From NCBI RefSeq assembly GCF_000711245.1, contig NZ_JOMH01000001.1, forward strand, positions 3,589,214 to 3,653,213: 64,000 bases of DNA, written 5' to 3'. Below the pieces are notes generated by a model. That model saw only the letters and a list, made by a program, of their open reading frames with translations. It was not told where the DNA came from and searched no databases. This document shows, piece after piece, positions 43,048 through 52,290 of the stretch (position 1 is the stretch's first letter; every line of letters begins with the position of its first letter). The stretch comes from Polycyclovorans algicola TG408 (GTDB lineage Bacteria > Pseudomonadota > Gammaproteobacteria > Nevskiales > Nevskiaceae). Both the position numbers and the translations under genes were made by a program.

Positions 43048-45026
43048 CCGAACTCGTCCAGAGCTTTCTGGCGTGGACCGAGGCCCACCCGGGCTGGGCC
43101 CTGCTGGTGCTGTATCTGGCCGCGTTGCTCGACGCCGTGTTCATGATCGGCGTGTTCGTCCCCGCCGGCCTGGTGCTGTTCTCGGTGGGCGCGCTGGTGG
43201 CCCTCGACGTGCTGCCGCTGTGGACGACCATCGTGGTCGCGGCTGCCGGCGGTGTCAGCGGCGACTCGATCTCATTCTGGGTTGGGCACCGCTTTGGTCG
43301 TCCGCTGTTCGATCACCCGTGGATGCAGCGCCGTCGCAAGATCATCGAGCGCGCGCAGACCTTCTTTGATCAACACGGCGGCAAGGGCATTTTTCTGGCG
43401 CGTTTCCTCGGCCCGTTGCGCGCGATTCTGCCCACGGTGGCCGGCGCCTCGGGCATGCGCTGGGGGCTGTTTCTGGCCGCCGACACGGTGGCCGCCCTGG
43501 GCTGGGCCATTGCCTTCATTCTGCCGGGCGTGGTGTTCGGCGCCTCCCTGGGACTTGCCGCCGAGGTCGCCGGGCGTCTGGCGCTGATGCTGGTCTGCAT
43601 TGCCCTGCTGAGCTGGGGCACCGTGGTACTGACCCGGCTGGGGCTGCTCAGCGCCTCGGTGTACGCCGAGCGCTGGGCCGGCTGGCTGCTCGACGCGTCG
43701 CGGCGCTACCGGCGACTTGGCCTGTTCGGCGCCAAGCTGGCCGACCCGCAGCAGCCCGAGACGCCGGTGCTGATGCTGATGGCCGTGGTGCTGGGCGCGG
43801 TCGGCGGCCTGGCGCTGTATCTAGTCGGCTCGCCGGCGCTGCACGAATATCCCTGGCCCACCGACGCCACGGTGTTTCAGGGCCTGCGTGAGTTGCACTC
43901 GGCCTACGGCCTGTCGGTGGCGAGTCTGTTTCTGCATTTGGGCGAGTGGCCGGTGTATGTGCCGGTGGCGACGGCCGTGCTGGTGAGCCTGGTGGTGCAG
44001 AAAAAGATGCGCGCGGCGGCGCACTGGGTGGCGGCCGTGGGGTTCGGCTGGGCGCTGTCGCTGGGCATGACGCTGATCCCGACGCTGCCGGCACCGTTCG
44101 TCTACTTCGACTTGCCGGCGCCGCCCGGCTACTCCGAACGCGACCTGGTGCTGGCGATCATCATTTACGCCTTCCTGCCGGTGGTGCTGACCACCCGACA
44201 ACCGCTGCAACAGCGGGGCTTCGACTACGGCTGGGCGGGCATCATCATCGTGCTGATCATCGCCGCGCGCCTTTACGTGGGGGCGCAGTGGTGGAGCCAT
44301 GCGCTGATCGACCTGGGCATTGCGCTGATCTGGGCGGCGCTGCTGGGGCTGGGCCTGCGCCGTCACCGGCCGGTGCGCATCCTGCGCGGCGAAACCCTGC
44401 TGGTGGCCGCCATCACCCTGGTTGCGGCCACCAGCCTGCAGTGGGCGGCCGACCTGCAGCGCCGCACCGAGCAGGCGCTGACGCCGCCGCGCGTCACGCT
44501 GACGCAGTGGGAAACCACCGGCTATCAGGCCTTCCCGACGCTGCGCCAGGACATTGCCGGGCGGCCGCGCCAGCCGTTCAACCTGCAATGGTCAGGTGCG
44601 CTGGCCGACATCGAGGCGCAACTGCGGGCCGACGGCTGGTCGCCGCCACCGTCGGCCGCGAGCTCTGACGTGCTGCGCTGGCTGAGCAATCCCGAAGATG
44701 TCGGTGAATTGCCGGTGCTGCCGCAGATCCACGCCGGCGAGCGCGAGCTGCTGCGCCTGCGCCGCCCGGTGAGCGGGGACCTCAATCAGCAACTGCTGCT
44801 GCGGTTGTGGGCCTCGGGCGCCAAGCGCAGCGACGGCCAGCCGGTGTGGATCGGCTCGCTGGTGCTGCAGGAATCACGCGCGGTTTACGGTGGACTGATG
44901 CACTATCCGCTGGCGGTCGCGGCCTACAGCCCCGGCCGGGCCTTTGCTTTCGCCAATCCCCGATACCGTCCCGATTACGGCATTCATCTGCTTTCAACGC
45001 CCGCCGTGGGCGAACCTTCGCCATGA
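43044..45026 (+). CDS. DedA-PAP2-like-LssY fusion membrane protein
   Basis: The 660-residue protein has an N-terminal DedA-type domain with re-entrant signatures ([34 protein letters not shown]). A PAP2-like membrane block spans about residues 235-470, and a soluble LssY-type C-terminal domain (about 480-655) carries [10 protein letters not shown] and ALTPPRVT. The PAP2 motifs are degraded: the usual PSGH motif reads YSERD, and the SRxxxxxHxxxD motif reads [16 protein letters not shown]. Phosphatase activity is therefore doubtful. DedA proteins handle lipids or membrane potential. It overlaps hemL and ftsY by four bases each. Confidence 0.85.
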   Translation: MTELVQSFLAWTEAHPGWALLVLYLAALLDAVFMIGVFVPAGLVLFSVGALVALDVLPLWTTIVVAAAGGVSGDSISFWVGHRFGRPLFDHPWMQRRRKIIERAQTFFDQHGGKGIFLARFLGPLRAILPTVAGASGMRWGLFLAADTVAALGWAIAFILPGVVFGASLGLAAEVAGRLALMLVCIALLSWGTVVLTRLGLLSASVYAERWAGWLLDASRRYRRLGLFGAKLADPQQPETPVLMLMAVVLGAVGGLALYLVGSPALHEYPWPTDATVFQGLRELHSAYGLSVASLFLHLGEWPVYVPVATAVLVSLVVQKKMRAAAHWVAAVGFGWALSLGMTLIPTLPAPFVYFDLPAPPGYSERDLVLAIIIYAFLPVVLTTRQPLQQRGFDYGWAGIIIVLIIAARLYVGAQWWSHALIDLGIALIWAALLGLGLRRHRPVRILRGETLLVAAITLVAATSLQWAADLQRRTEQALTPPRVTLTQWETTGYQAFPTLRQDIAGRPRQPFNLQWSGALADIEAQLRADGWSPPPSAASSDVLRWLSNPEDVGELPVLPQIHAGERELLRLRRPVSGDLNQQLLLRLWASGAKRSDGQPVWIGSLVLQESRAVYGGLMHYPLAVAAYSPGRAFAFANPRYRPDYGIHLLSTPAVGEPSP

Positions 45027-45958
45027 CCGACACCTGGTTTTCCAAAGTCCGCGCCAAGCTCAATCAAGGCGACTCCTTCCTGACCCGCGATCTGGGCACG
45101 CTGTTCAGCGGCGACACCCTCGGTGACGACGCGCTGGAGGTGCTGGAAGAGCGCCTGCTGATGGCCGACGCCGGCGTCGAGGCCACCGGCGCGCTGATGG
45201 GCAAGCTCGAATCCGAGATTCACCACGGCCGCATCCGCAACGAGACGCAACTGCGCGAGGCGCTGCGCAAGGCGCTGATGGACATCCTGCAGCCGGTGTC
45301 GGTGCCGCTGGACATTCCCACGTTCATCAAGCCCTTCATCGTCTTTGTGGTCGGCGTCAACGGTGCGGGCAAGACCACCACCATCGGCAAGCTGGCACAC
45401 CGCTACAAATCGCAGGGGCGCAAGGTGATGCTCGCCGCGGGTGACACCTTTCGCGCCGCCGCCGTGCAGCAGTTGACCACCTGGGCCGAGCGCACCGGCA
45501 CGCCGATTTCGGCGCAGGGCGAAGGGGCCGACAGCGCCAGCGTGATCTTCGACGCGGTGCAGGCGGCGCGCAGCCGGCAACTCGACGTGGTGATTGCCGA
45601 CACCGCCGGGCGCCTGCACACCCAGGGACACCTGATGGATGAGCTGCGCAAGATCAAGCGCATGCTGCAGAAGCACGACCCCTATGCGCCGCACGAAGTG
45701 CTGCTGGTGGTCGACGGCACCACCGGCGGCAACGCGCTGGTGCAGGCCGTTCAGTTTCACGAAGCGGTGGGACTGACCGGGCTGGTGATCACCAAGCTCG
45801 ACGGCACGGCCAAGGGCGGCATCGTGCTCGCCATCGCCAAACGGCTGGCGCTGCCGATCCGCTATGTGGGCATCGGCGAGGGCATCGATGACCTGCGGCC
45901 GTTCGACGCGGCACAGTACGTCGATGCGCTGCTTAACACGCCCGAGGCCGTGACGTGA
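45023..45958 (+). CDS. ftsY: Signal recognition particle receptor FtsY
   Basis: The 311-residue protein is an SRP GTPase with only a very short N-terminal A domain. The G motifs are VVGVNGAGKTTTIGKLA, GDTFRAAAVQQL, VIADTAGRLHTQ and TKLDGTAKGGI. It docks SRP-ribosome complexes at the membrane. The start is the ATG at 45023, which overlaps the upstream stop. ftsE and ftsX follow with overlaps, the classic cluster. Confidence 0.97.
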   Translation: MTDTWFSKVRAKLNQGDSFLTRDLGTLFSGDTLGDDALEVLEERLLMADAGVEATGALMGKLESEIHHGRIRNETQLREALRKALMDILQPVSVPLDIPTFIKPFIVFVVGVNGAGKTTTIGKLAHRYKSQGRKVMLAAGDTFRAAAVQQLTTWAERTGTPISAQGEGADSASVIFDAVQAARSRQLDVVIADTAGRLHTQGHLMDELRKIKRMLQKHDPYAPHEVLLVVDGTTGGNALVQAVQFHEAVGLTGLVITKLDGTAKGGIVLAIAKRLALPIRYVGIGEGIDDLRPFDAAQYVDALLNTPEAVT

Positions 45959-46659
45959 GCCACGCGCTGGTCGAGTTTGAGCGCGTCACCCATCGTTATC
46001 CCGGTGGCCACGATGTGCTCACCGACGCCAGTCTGAGCCTGCAGATGGGCGAAATGGCCTTTCTGACCGGGGCCTCCGGTGCGGGCAAATCGACGCTGCT
46101 CAAGCTCATCGCGCGGCTCGAAATCGCCAACCGCGGGCAGGTGCGCGTCAACGGCCAGAACGTCGCCGCCCTGGCAGCGCGCCACGTGCCCGATTACCGC
46201 CAGCACCTGGGGCTGATCTTTCAGCAGTTCAACCTGCTTTACGACCGCAGCGTGTTCGACAACGTCGCGCTGCCGCTGCGTATTCAAGGCTATTCTGACG
46301 CCGACATCGCCCGCCGCGTGCGCGCCGCACTGGACTCGGTGGGTCTGCTCAACAAGGCCTCGGTGATGCCGATTCGCCTGTCGGGCGGCGAACAGCAACG
46401 GGTGGGCATTGCCCGTGCCGTGGTCACCAAGCCGCTGCTGATTCTGGCCGACGAGCCCACCGGCAACCTTGATCACGACACCGCCATGGGCGTGATGGAA
46501 CTGTTCCAACGCTACAACCGCGCCGGCGTAACCCTGCTGATCGCCACCCACGCCGAAGAGTTGATCGAACAGATCGACGGCTTTCGGGTGTTTCACCTCG
46601 AGGGCGGCCACCTCAGCGTCCGTCAATCCGGTGAGGCCTTGCGCCATGGCCAACGCTAA
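45955..46659 (+). CDS. ftsE: Cell-division ATP-binding protein FtsE
   Basis: The 234-residue ATPase starts with GTG. It has Walker [14 protein letters not shown]-loop LIFQQFNLL, signature [14 protein letters not shown] and Walker [12 protein letters not shown]. With FtsX it drives septal peptidoglycan hydrolase activation, and EnvC (33.5 kb) is the expected periplasmic partner. It overlaps ftsX by 14 bases. Confidence 0.96.
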   Translation: MSHALVEFERVTHRYPGGHDVLTDASLSLQMGEMAFLTGASGAGKSTLLKLIARLEIANRGQVRVNGQNVAALAARHVPDYRQHLGLIFQQFNLLYDRSVFDNVALPLRIQGYSDADIARRVRAALDSVGLLNKASVMPIRLSGGEQQRVGIARAVVTKPLLILADEPTGNLDHDTAMGVMELFQRYNRAGVTLLIATHAEELIEQIDGFRVFHLEGGHLSVRQSGEALRHGQR

Positions 46660-47623
46660 GCGCGCCCAGCCGGCACCCCGACCGCCCGGCACGCTGCGGC
46701 GCTGGCTGCGCGGGCATCGCCAGGCCATCGCGCAAACCTTGAGGCACTTTCGCGCCGCACCGCTGGGCACCGTGCTCACCGCCGCCGTGGTTGGGTTGAC
46801 GCTGGCGCTGCCGGCCGCGCTGCACGTGCTGGTCCGCAATGCCGGCGAGGTGAGCAGCGCCTGGCAGGGCACGGTGCAACTGTCGCTTTACCTCGAAGAC
46901 TCGGTCAGCGTCGCCGCCGGCGAAGCGCTGGCCAACGCGCTCGAAAAAGACACCGACGTGCGCGACACCCGCTACATCTCGCGCGAGGCGGCGCTGGCGG
47001 AGTTCCGCACCCACTCCGGCTTCGGCAATGCGCTGGACCTGCTCGACGAGAACCCGCTGCCGGCGCTGATCGTCATGACGCCCGCCGCCGACCTGCCCCG
47101 CGAGGCACTGACTGCCCTGCTGCAGCGCAATGAGGCGCGTCCCGAGGTCGCCTTCGCCAAGCTCGACCAGCAATGGCTGGAAAGACTGCACGCGCTGTTG
47201 CGGCTGGTGAACCGCGCGATCAGTCTGGTGGCGCTGGGCATCGGCATCGCGGTGATCATCATCATCGGCAACACGCTGCGGCTGGAAATCGAACGCCGTC
47301 GCGACGAGATCATCGTCATGAAGCTCATCGGCGCGTCAGAGCGCTTCATCCAGCGGCCGTTTCTGTACACCGGCGTTCTGCTGGGGCTGATGGGCGGCGT
47401 GCTGGCGTGGACGCTGGTTCAGGCGCTGGTGTTGGCGCTGACCGGCCCGGCCGCCTATTTCGCCAGCCTTTATGGCAGCGATTACGCCCTGGCTGGGCTC
47501 GGCTGGGATGCCAGCCTGGGCGTGCTGGCCGGCGGCTTGATGCTCGGCACCGCCGGCGCGCTGTGGACCGTGCGACGCCATCTGGCGGGGGTCGAACCGC
47601 GCTTCTCGGGCCCCGGCGGGTGA
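46646..47623 (+). CDS. ftsX: Cell-division membrane protein FtsX
   Basis: The 325-residue protein has a basic N-terminus, a first helix (GTVLTAAVVGLTLALPAALH), a periplasmic loop of about 110 residues (ISREAALAEFRTHSGF), and three further helices, as in FtsX. The conserved EIERRRDEIIVMKLIGAS segment marks the FtsX/MacB fold. The loop binds EnvC. The start is the ATG at 46646; an upstream in-frame start is less likely. Confidence 0.94.
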   Translation: MANAKRAQPAPRPPGTLRRWLRGHRQAIAQTLRHFRAAPLGTVLTAAVVGLTLALPAALHVLVRNAGEVSSAWQGTVQLSLYLEDSVSVAAGEALANALEKDTDVRDTRYISREAALAEFRTHSGFGNALDLLDENPLPALIVMTPAADLPREALTALLQRNEARPEVAFAKLDQQWLERLHALLRLVNRAISLVALGIGIAVIIIIGNTLRLEIERRRDEIIVMKLIGASERFIQRPFLYTGVLLGLMGGVLAWTLVQALVLALTGPAAYFASLYGSDYALAGLGWDASLGVLAGGLMLGTAGALWTVRRHLAGVEPRFSGPGG

Positions 47624-47652
47624 CTGCCGGTGGCGCCGAACCTTTCAGCGGA

Positions 47653-47679
47653 TTAGCACTCCAAGCTCGCGATTGCTAA
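47653..47679. promoter_or_regulatory. CIRCE-like operator (HrcA site) upstream of rpoH
   Basis: TTAGCACTC (47653-47661), nine spacer bases, then GATTGCTAA (47671-47679). This equals the CIRCE consensus TTAGCACTC-N9-GAGTGCTAA with one mismatch. It lies 34 bases before the rpoH ATG and overlaps a plausible -10 (TAAAAT at 47677-47682). Confidence 0.82.
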
Positions 47680-47712
47680 AATCTGTCCCATGGTTCTGGG
47701 AGTAACGACGAC

Positions 47713-48576
47713 ATGACCGCTTTAGCCCTTGCCAACGCGCAGTTTCCGGTTCCGCAGACCGGCAGTATCGAGGCGTACATCGCGTCGGTGTCGCGCATTG
47801 CCGTGCTCAGCCCGGACGACGAGCGCGAAATTGCCGAGCGCCTGCACCACCACCAGGACCTCGAAGCCGCCAAGACGCTGGTGCTGTCCAATCTGCGCTT
47901 CGTGGTCCACATCGCGCGCGGCTACAAGGGCTACGGCCTGCCGCTGGCCGACCTGATTCAGGAAGGCAATGTCGGGCTGATGAAAGCGGTCAAACGCTTC
48001 GATCCCGATGTGGGCGTGCGCCTGATCAGCTTTGCCGTGCACTGGATCAAGGCCGAGATTCACGAGTTCATCCTCAAAAACTGGCGCATCGTCAAAATCG
48101 CCACCACCAAGGCGCAGCGCAAGCTGTTCTTCAATCTGCGTTCGTCAAAACGGCGCATTGGCTGGATGAACCGTGAAGAGGTCGAGGCCATTGCCCACGA
48201 CCTGAACGTGCGCCCCGAAGACGTGCTGCAAATGGAAGGCCGGCTCGGCGGTCACGACGTCTCCTTCAGCGCCGCGCCCAGCGACGGGGATGACGTCTAC
48301 GAGCCCGAAGCGTTCATTGCCGACCTGCGCGACGATTACAGCGACATCGAAGAAGCCGAATGGCAGGACGAGCAGGAACAACGCATGCACAAGGCACTGG
48401 TGCAACTCGACGACCGTTCGCGCGACATCCTCACCCGTCGCTGGCTGGCCGACGACGGCGACAAGGCCGGCCTGCAGGTGCTGGGCGATGAGTACGGCGT
48501 GTCGGCCGAACGCATCCGCCAAATCGAGTCTGCTGCGATGAAGAAGCTGCGCAAGGCGATTGAAGTGGCCGCCTGA
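47713..48576 (+). CDS. rpoH: Heat-shock sigma factor sigma-32
   Basis: The 287-residue sigma factor has region 2 (NLRFVVHIARGYKGYGLPLA, DLIQEGNVGLMKAVKRFDPD), the RpoH box (TTKAQRKLFFNLRSSKRRIG) and region 4 (GDEYGVSAERIRQIESAAMK). It directs RNA polymerase to chaperone and protease promoters. It follows ftsX as in E. coli. A CIRCE-like site upstream suggests HrcA repression. A terminator follows. Confidence 0.97.
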   Translation: MTALALANAQFPVPQTGSIEAYIASVSRIAVLSPDDEREIAERLHHHQDLEAAKTLVLSNLRFVVHIARGYKGYGLPLADLIQEGNVGLMKAVKRFDPDVGVRLISFAVHWIKAEIHEFILKNWRIVKIATTKAQRKLFFNLRSSKRRIGWMNREEVEAIAHDLNVRPEDVLQMEGRLGGHDVSFSAAPSDGDDVYEPEAFIADLRDDYSDIEEAEWQDEQEQRMHKALVQLDDRSRDILTRRWLADDGDKAGLQVLGDEYGVSAERIRQIESAAMKKLRKAIEVAA

Positions 48577-48599
48577 GCCACAGGCTCGGGGTGCAAAAA

Positions 48600-48624
48600 G
48601 GCAGCGTTGATCGCTGCCTTTTTT
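48600..48624 (+). terminator. Rho-independent terminator after rpoH
   Basis: GGCAGCG (48600-48606), loop TTGAT, CGCTGCC (48612-48618), then TTTTTT. It separates rpoH from the convergent ctaB. Confidence 0.9.
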
Positions 48625-48642
48625 ATGCTCGCCAGCGATGCC

Positions 48643-49560
48643 CTACGTCATCAGCGCTGCAATTGCATCGTACGGCAGGTAATGGTCAACCAGCAGCAGC
48701 GCGAAGATGCCCATCAGATACACGATGGAGAACCGGAAGGTTTTCATCGGCAAGCCCGGGACCGATCGATACTTCAGGCGAATCGCGTACTGCAGGAAAC
48801 GACCGCTGAGCAGCGCCGCACCCACCAGGTACACCACGCCACTCATGCCGAACACGAACGGCAGCAGGCTGGTGACAAACAGCAGCACGGTGTAGAGCAG
48901 CACTTGCGTGCGGGTGTATTCAATGCCGTGGGTCACCGGCAGCATCGGCACATCGGCCGCGGCGTATTCCTTGTAACGCTCGATGGCCAGCGCCCAGAAA
49001 TGCGGCGGCGTCCAGACAAAGATGATCAAGAACAGGATCAACGCGTGCGGGTCAACCGTGCCGGTCACCGCGGCCCAACCGAGCACCGGTGGCGCGGCCC
49101 CGGCAGCACCGCCAATGACGATGTTCTGCGGCGTGGCACGCTTCAGGAACAGGGTGTAAACCCCCGCATAACCAATCAGCGCGAACTGCGTCAGTACGGC
49201 GGTCAGCGGGTTGACCGCAAACCAGAGCAACACGAACCCGGCAAGCCCGAGCACGGTGGCGAAGGCGATGGACTCGGTCATGCCAAGACGACCGGTGACC
49301 AGCGGCCGCCCACAAGTACGGGCCATGCGCGCATCGATGCCGCGGTCGATGATCTGGTTGATGGCCGCCGCAGATGACGCCTGCAGGCCAATCCCGATGG
49401 TGCCCCACAGCAGCGCCGCCAACGGTGGCAGCCCAGGCACGGCGAGGAACATGCCGACCACCGCCGTGAACACGATCAGCATCACCACCCGCGGCTTGCA
49501 GAGCTCGTAGTACTCGTTGAGACGCGACGTGTCGGTGGGTTCGGGCATGACGTCGTTCAC
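48643..49560 (-). CDS. ctaB: Protoheme IX farnesyltransferase (heme O synthase)
   Basis: The 305-residue membrane prenyltransferase has the first Asp-rich motif in NQIIDRGIDARMARTCGRPL, and IFVWTPPHFWALAIERYKEY in the second half. It converts heme B to heme O for the oxidase. A GTG at 49560 overlaps the ctaA stop (GTGA), and an ATG at 49548 is an alternative start. It is the last gene of the assembly operon. Confidence 0.95.
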   Translation of the reverse strand: MNDVMPEPTDTSRLNEYYELCKPRVVMLIVFTAVVGMFLAVPGLPPLAALLWGTIGIGLQASSAAAINQIIDRGIDARMARTCGRPLVTGRLGMTESIAFATVLGLAGFVLLWFAVNPLTAVLTQFALIGYAGVYTLFLKRATPQNIVIGGAAGAAPPVLGWAAVTGTVDPHALILFLIIFVWTPPHFWALAIERYKEYAAADVPMLPVTHGIEYTRTQVLLYTVLLFVTSLLPFVFGMSGVVYLVGAALLSGRFLQYAIRLKYRSVPGLPMKTFRFSIVYLMGIFALLLVDHYLPYDAIAALMT

Positions 49561-50561
49561 GCGCTGCGCCAGAGTCGATGGTTGGCCGCCACCACCGCCA
49601 GCAACAGCAGCGCCGCGCCGAGGTTATGGCCGGTGGCCAACCCCAGCGGCAGTTGCAACTCGACGATGCTGATGCCAATCAGCACCTGCAGCACCAGCGC
49701 GGCACTGACCGCGCCCGCGTGAACCGGCAGGCGGGCCTTGCGCCACAGGCGAAGGGCCAGAAAACCAAGCACCAGTGTGGTGACGATGGCACCCAGGCGA
49801 TGAACATAATGGATGGTCGCACGGGCGTCCTGGCTGAGGCGTCCCCCTTCGTAGTCTTCGCCGATGCCGTGCCAGAGCTTGAAGCCGCTGCGGAAGTCGG
49901 TCTCCGGCGGCCAGTACGCGCCGTTACAGGTCGGGAAATCCGGGCAGCCCAGCGCGGCGTAATTGGTTGATGTCCAGCCGCCGAGGAAAATCTGCAGCGA
50001 CAGCACCACCAGAGCGATCAGTCCAAAGCGCCGCAGACCCGGGGTGACATGGGGCGGCGGCTTGACGCCGGGCGAGGCACTGCGCAGGGCGCGACGCGTG
50101 GAGACGGTTTGCAGGAACAGCAACGACAAAATGGTCATGCCGCCCAGCAGGTGCGCGGTGACCACCGCCGGCTTGAGCAGCCAGGTCACGGTCCACATGC
50201 CCAGGGTTCCCTGAATCAGCACGGCCACCAGCAACACCCACGGCAATACCGTCGGCATGGAGCTGCCACGGTGGCGCAGGCTCATGACGGCGCCCGCGAC
50301 AATGAACAGGCCGAGCACCGAGGCGGCGTAACGGTGAATCATTTCCAGCCATGCCTTGCGCGCCTCAACCGGGCGCTCGGGGAACAGGGCCTCGGCGCGC
50401 GCAACGTGCTCTTCAGACTTGGGAATGGTGATGTGGCCGTAGCAGCCGGGCCAGTCCGGACAGCCCAGACCGGCGTCCGACAACCGCACGTAGGCGCCGA
50501 GCACCACCACCACCAGACACAGGACCGTGGCGGCGACCGACACGCGATAGAACCAGTTCAT
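49557..50561 (-). CDS. ctaA: Heme A synthase (Cox15/CtaA)
   Basis: The 334-residue protein has eight predicted helices in two homologous halves. Both carry a conserved Cys motif: RLSDAGLGCPDWPGCYG and NYAALGCPDFPTCNGAYW. His ligands lie in EMIHRYAA and YVHRLGA. It oxidises heme O to heme A. It precedes ctaB and follows the Sco-like gene. Confidence 0.94.
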   Translation of the reverse strand: MNWFYRVSVAATVLCLVVVVLGAYVRLSDAGLGCPDWPGCYGHITIPKSEEHVARAEALFPERPVEARKAWLEMIHRYAASVLGLFIVAGAVMSLRHRGSSMPTVLPWVLLVAVLIQGTLGMWTVTWLLKPAVVTAHLLGGMTILSLLFLQTVSTRRALRSASPGVKPPPHVTPGLRRFGLIALVVLSLQIFLGGWTSTNYAALGCPDFPTCNGAYWPPETDFRSGFKLWHGIGEDYEGGRLSQDARATIHYVHRLGAIVTTLVLGFLALRLWRKARLPVHAGAVSAALVLQVLIGISIVELQLPLGLATGHNLGAALLLLAVVAANHRLWRSA

Positions 50562-50623
50562 CTCAGCTCACCCACATTTGAGGGCGCGCATTTTACGGCA
50601 AGCGCCCGGTGGCAATGAGGTCA

Positions 50624-51214
50624 TCATCCGACCTGCGAAACCCGCATCAGGCGCTTGATGTCCTTGAGGACCTTGCGCAGATCGGGCTGCGGTGCATAGC
50701 GCATCATCAGATTGCCCAGCGGGTCGACCACGAACACCGTGCCGGGCTCGGCCTCGGGAAATGCCGCTGCCGCCGCATCGGCGTCGGTCGGCGCGTAAAT
50801 CTCCAGGTCAGGGTGCGTTTCGCCCAGTTGCGCCGTCATCGCCGCCAGTTGATCGGCATTGTCGACCAGCAATATGCGCCGCAAGCGCAGGCGCTTCTCG
50901 TTGAGCAGCATGCGGGTCTGTCGCAGGTCGTAGAGCGCGGTTTCGCAGGGCCCGTCACAGGCGTCATTGACCGGCATCACCCAGGTCCAGTGCCCGCGAA
51001 TCGCTGCCAGCCCCACCGTTTCGCCGTCACCGTTGCGCCATTGCGGCTCAGGCAACGGCTGCGCCGGATGGATCAGCTCACCGTAGTTGGTGCGGCCGTC
51101 CGGACGCCATTCCGGGGCCACGAAAAACAGCACCATCGCCATCACCAGCGGTGCCGAGAACAGCAATCCCACCAGCACCAGTTGCAACCGCCCATTGAAC
51201 CGAGATTGCGTCAT
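50624..51214 (-). CDS. Sco-like cytochrome oxidase assembly protein
   Basis: From the ATG at 51214 the product is 196 residues. It has a membrane anchor (LVLVGLLFSAPLVMAMVLFF) and a thioredoxin-like domain with a CxxxC pair in NDACDGPCETALYDL, as in Sco copper-delivery proteins. Sco also needs a distal His, and I cannot place one with certainty. It overlaps the SURF1 stop by four bases. It likely helps load CuA or keep its thiols reduced. Confidence 0.75.
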   Translation of the reverse strand: MTQSRFNGRLQLVLVGLLFSAPLVMAMVLFFVAPEWRPDGRTNYGELIHPAQPLPEPQWRNGDGETVGLAAIRGHWTWVMPVNDACDGPCETALYDLRQTRMLLNEKRLRLRRILLVDNADQLAAMTAQLGETHPDLEIYAPTDADAAAAAFPEAEPGTVFVVDPLGNLMMRYAPQPDLRKVLKDIKRLMRVSQVG

Positions 51215-51924
51215 GCCCTTGTCCTCACATTCAGCCACACAAAGAAAAAAGTCAGCACTGCAGAAAACATGAACCACTGCGCGGCGTAACCGAAATGTCG
51301 GGTGGCCGGCACTGCGGCCGTCAGCGACCACTGGCGAACGCCCGGATGTCGCGCGTCGGGCGCCAACAACAACATGCCGTCTGCAACCGGCTCTTCCAGC
51401 AGACAGGCCAGGGTCTCGGCCGTCGGGTAAAGCACCAGGGCGGGTGACCGGGTCACCGGGGCGCACGGCGCCTGCGCCAGGGCGATACCGGCGCGCGGCA
51501 GTGGCCGCCACAACCCTTCGAGTTCTCGCGCATCGGAAACCGGCGGCACGCCGGGCAAGGCGTCGCGCCCGCCGTGCCAGGGCAACCAGCCTTGGTTGAC
51601 GATCACCAGCGGTCCGGACGCGGGCTCGAACACCGCCCACACATGCACCCCCGGCTTGCGCGCGTGGCTTTGATTGTCGAGCAGCAACAGGGGTTCGGGT
51701 CGGTACCGGCCACGCAACTGGACCGTCAGCGGCGGCGTGATCTGCGGCGCCAGTGTTGCGGACCAATCCTGCATGGCCTGCGGCCGTTCGGCGTCCTCGT
51801 TGAGCTCAACTTTTGTGAGTCCGCGACTCAACTGCCAGCCGCCCAGGGTCAGCAGCAGCGCCATCAGTGGCAGGTAAGCAAGCCACGTCCAGAGGGGCGG
51901 CCGAAAACCGCGTCGGGTGTTCAT
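51211..51924 (-). CDS. SURF1-family oxidase assembly protein
   Basis: The 237-residue protein has the SURF1 layout: an N-terminal helix (WLAYLPLMALLLTLGGWQLS), the periplasmic motif VQLRGRYRPEPLLLLDNQS, VNQGWLPWHGGRD, and a C-terminal helix after HFGYAAQWFMFSAVLTFFFV. It supports heme A insertion into subunit I. It is first in the SURF1-sco-ctaA-ctaB unit. Confidence 0.92.
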   Translation of the reverse strand: MNTRRGFRPPLWTWLAYLPLMALLLTLGGWQLSRGLTKVELNEDAERPQAMQDWSATLAPQITPPLTVQLRGRYRPEPLLLLDNQSHARKPGVHVWAVFEPASGPLVIVNQGWLPWHGGRDALPGVPPVSDARELEGLWRPLPRAGIALAQAPCAPVTRSPALVLYPTAETLACLLEEPVADGMLLLAPDARHPGVRQWSLTAAVPATRHFGYAAQWFMFSAVLTFFFVWLNVRTRA

Positions 51925-52014
51925 GCCAGGACCAACCCGTCAATGCTGCCTGATGCAGCGCGAACACGCCTGCCGGGCCCTATGATGGGCGCTCCAAACC
52001 GGCCGGGGCTGAGG

Positions 52015-52224
52015 GTGATCGTCAAACTCATCATTGCGTTATTGCTGCTGGGCATCGTCGCCAGCTTGTTCAGTAGTGCCTTCTTTCTGGTCAAAGATGA
52101 CTCACAACGTAAACGCACGCTGAGCCTGCTGAAACTGCGTGTGGCGCTGTCGGTGACGCTGATCATTTTCGTCCTGGTGGCCTACACGGCGGGCTGGTTG
52201 GTGCCCCATGGTCCGCAGCCTTGA
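52015..52224 (+). CDS. Twin-transmembrane protein (DUF2909)
   Basis: Starting from the GTG at 52015 the 69-residue protein has two helices (VKLIIALLLLGIVASLFSSA and RVALSVTLIIFVLVAYTAGW) joined by a charged loop (KDDSQRKRT). This matches the small DUF2909 proteins found beside coxC. Starts at 51982 or 51985 are possible. It faces coxC and shares a bidirectional terminator with it. Confidence 0.82.
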   Translation: MIVKLIIALLLLGIVASLFSSAFFLVKDDSQRKRTLSLLKLRVALSVTLIIFVLVAYTAGWLVPHGPQP

Positions 52225-52240
52225 GGTGCCCGGCGTAAGA

Positions 52241-52277
52241 CCACAAAAAAGGCCCGGGATTCGGGCCTTTTTTGTGG
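52241..52277. terminator. Bidirectional terminator between DUF2909 gene and coxC
   Basis: CCACAAAAAAGGCCCG and CGGGCCTTTTTTGTGG form a perfect 16-base dyad with A and T runs on both sides. It can terminate transcription from either direction. Confidence 0.9.
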
Positions 52278-52290
52278 GCGAACCACACCA

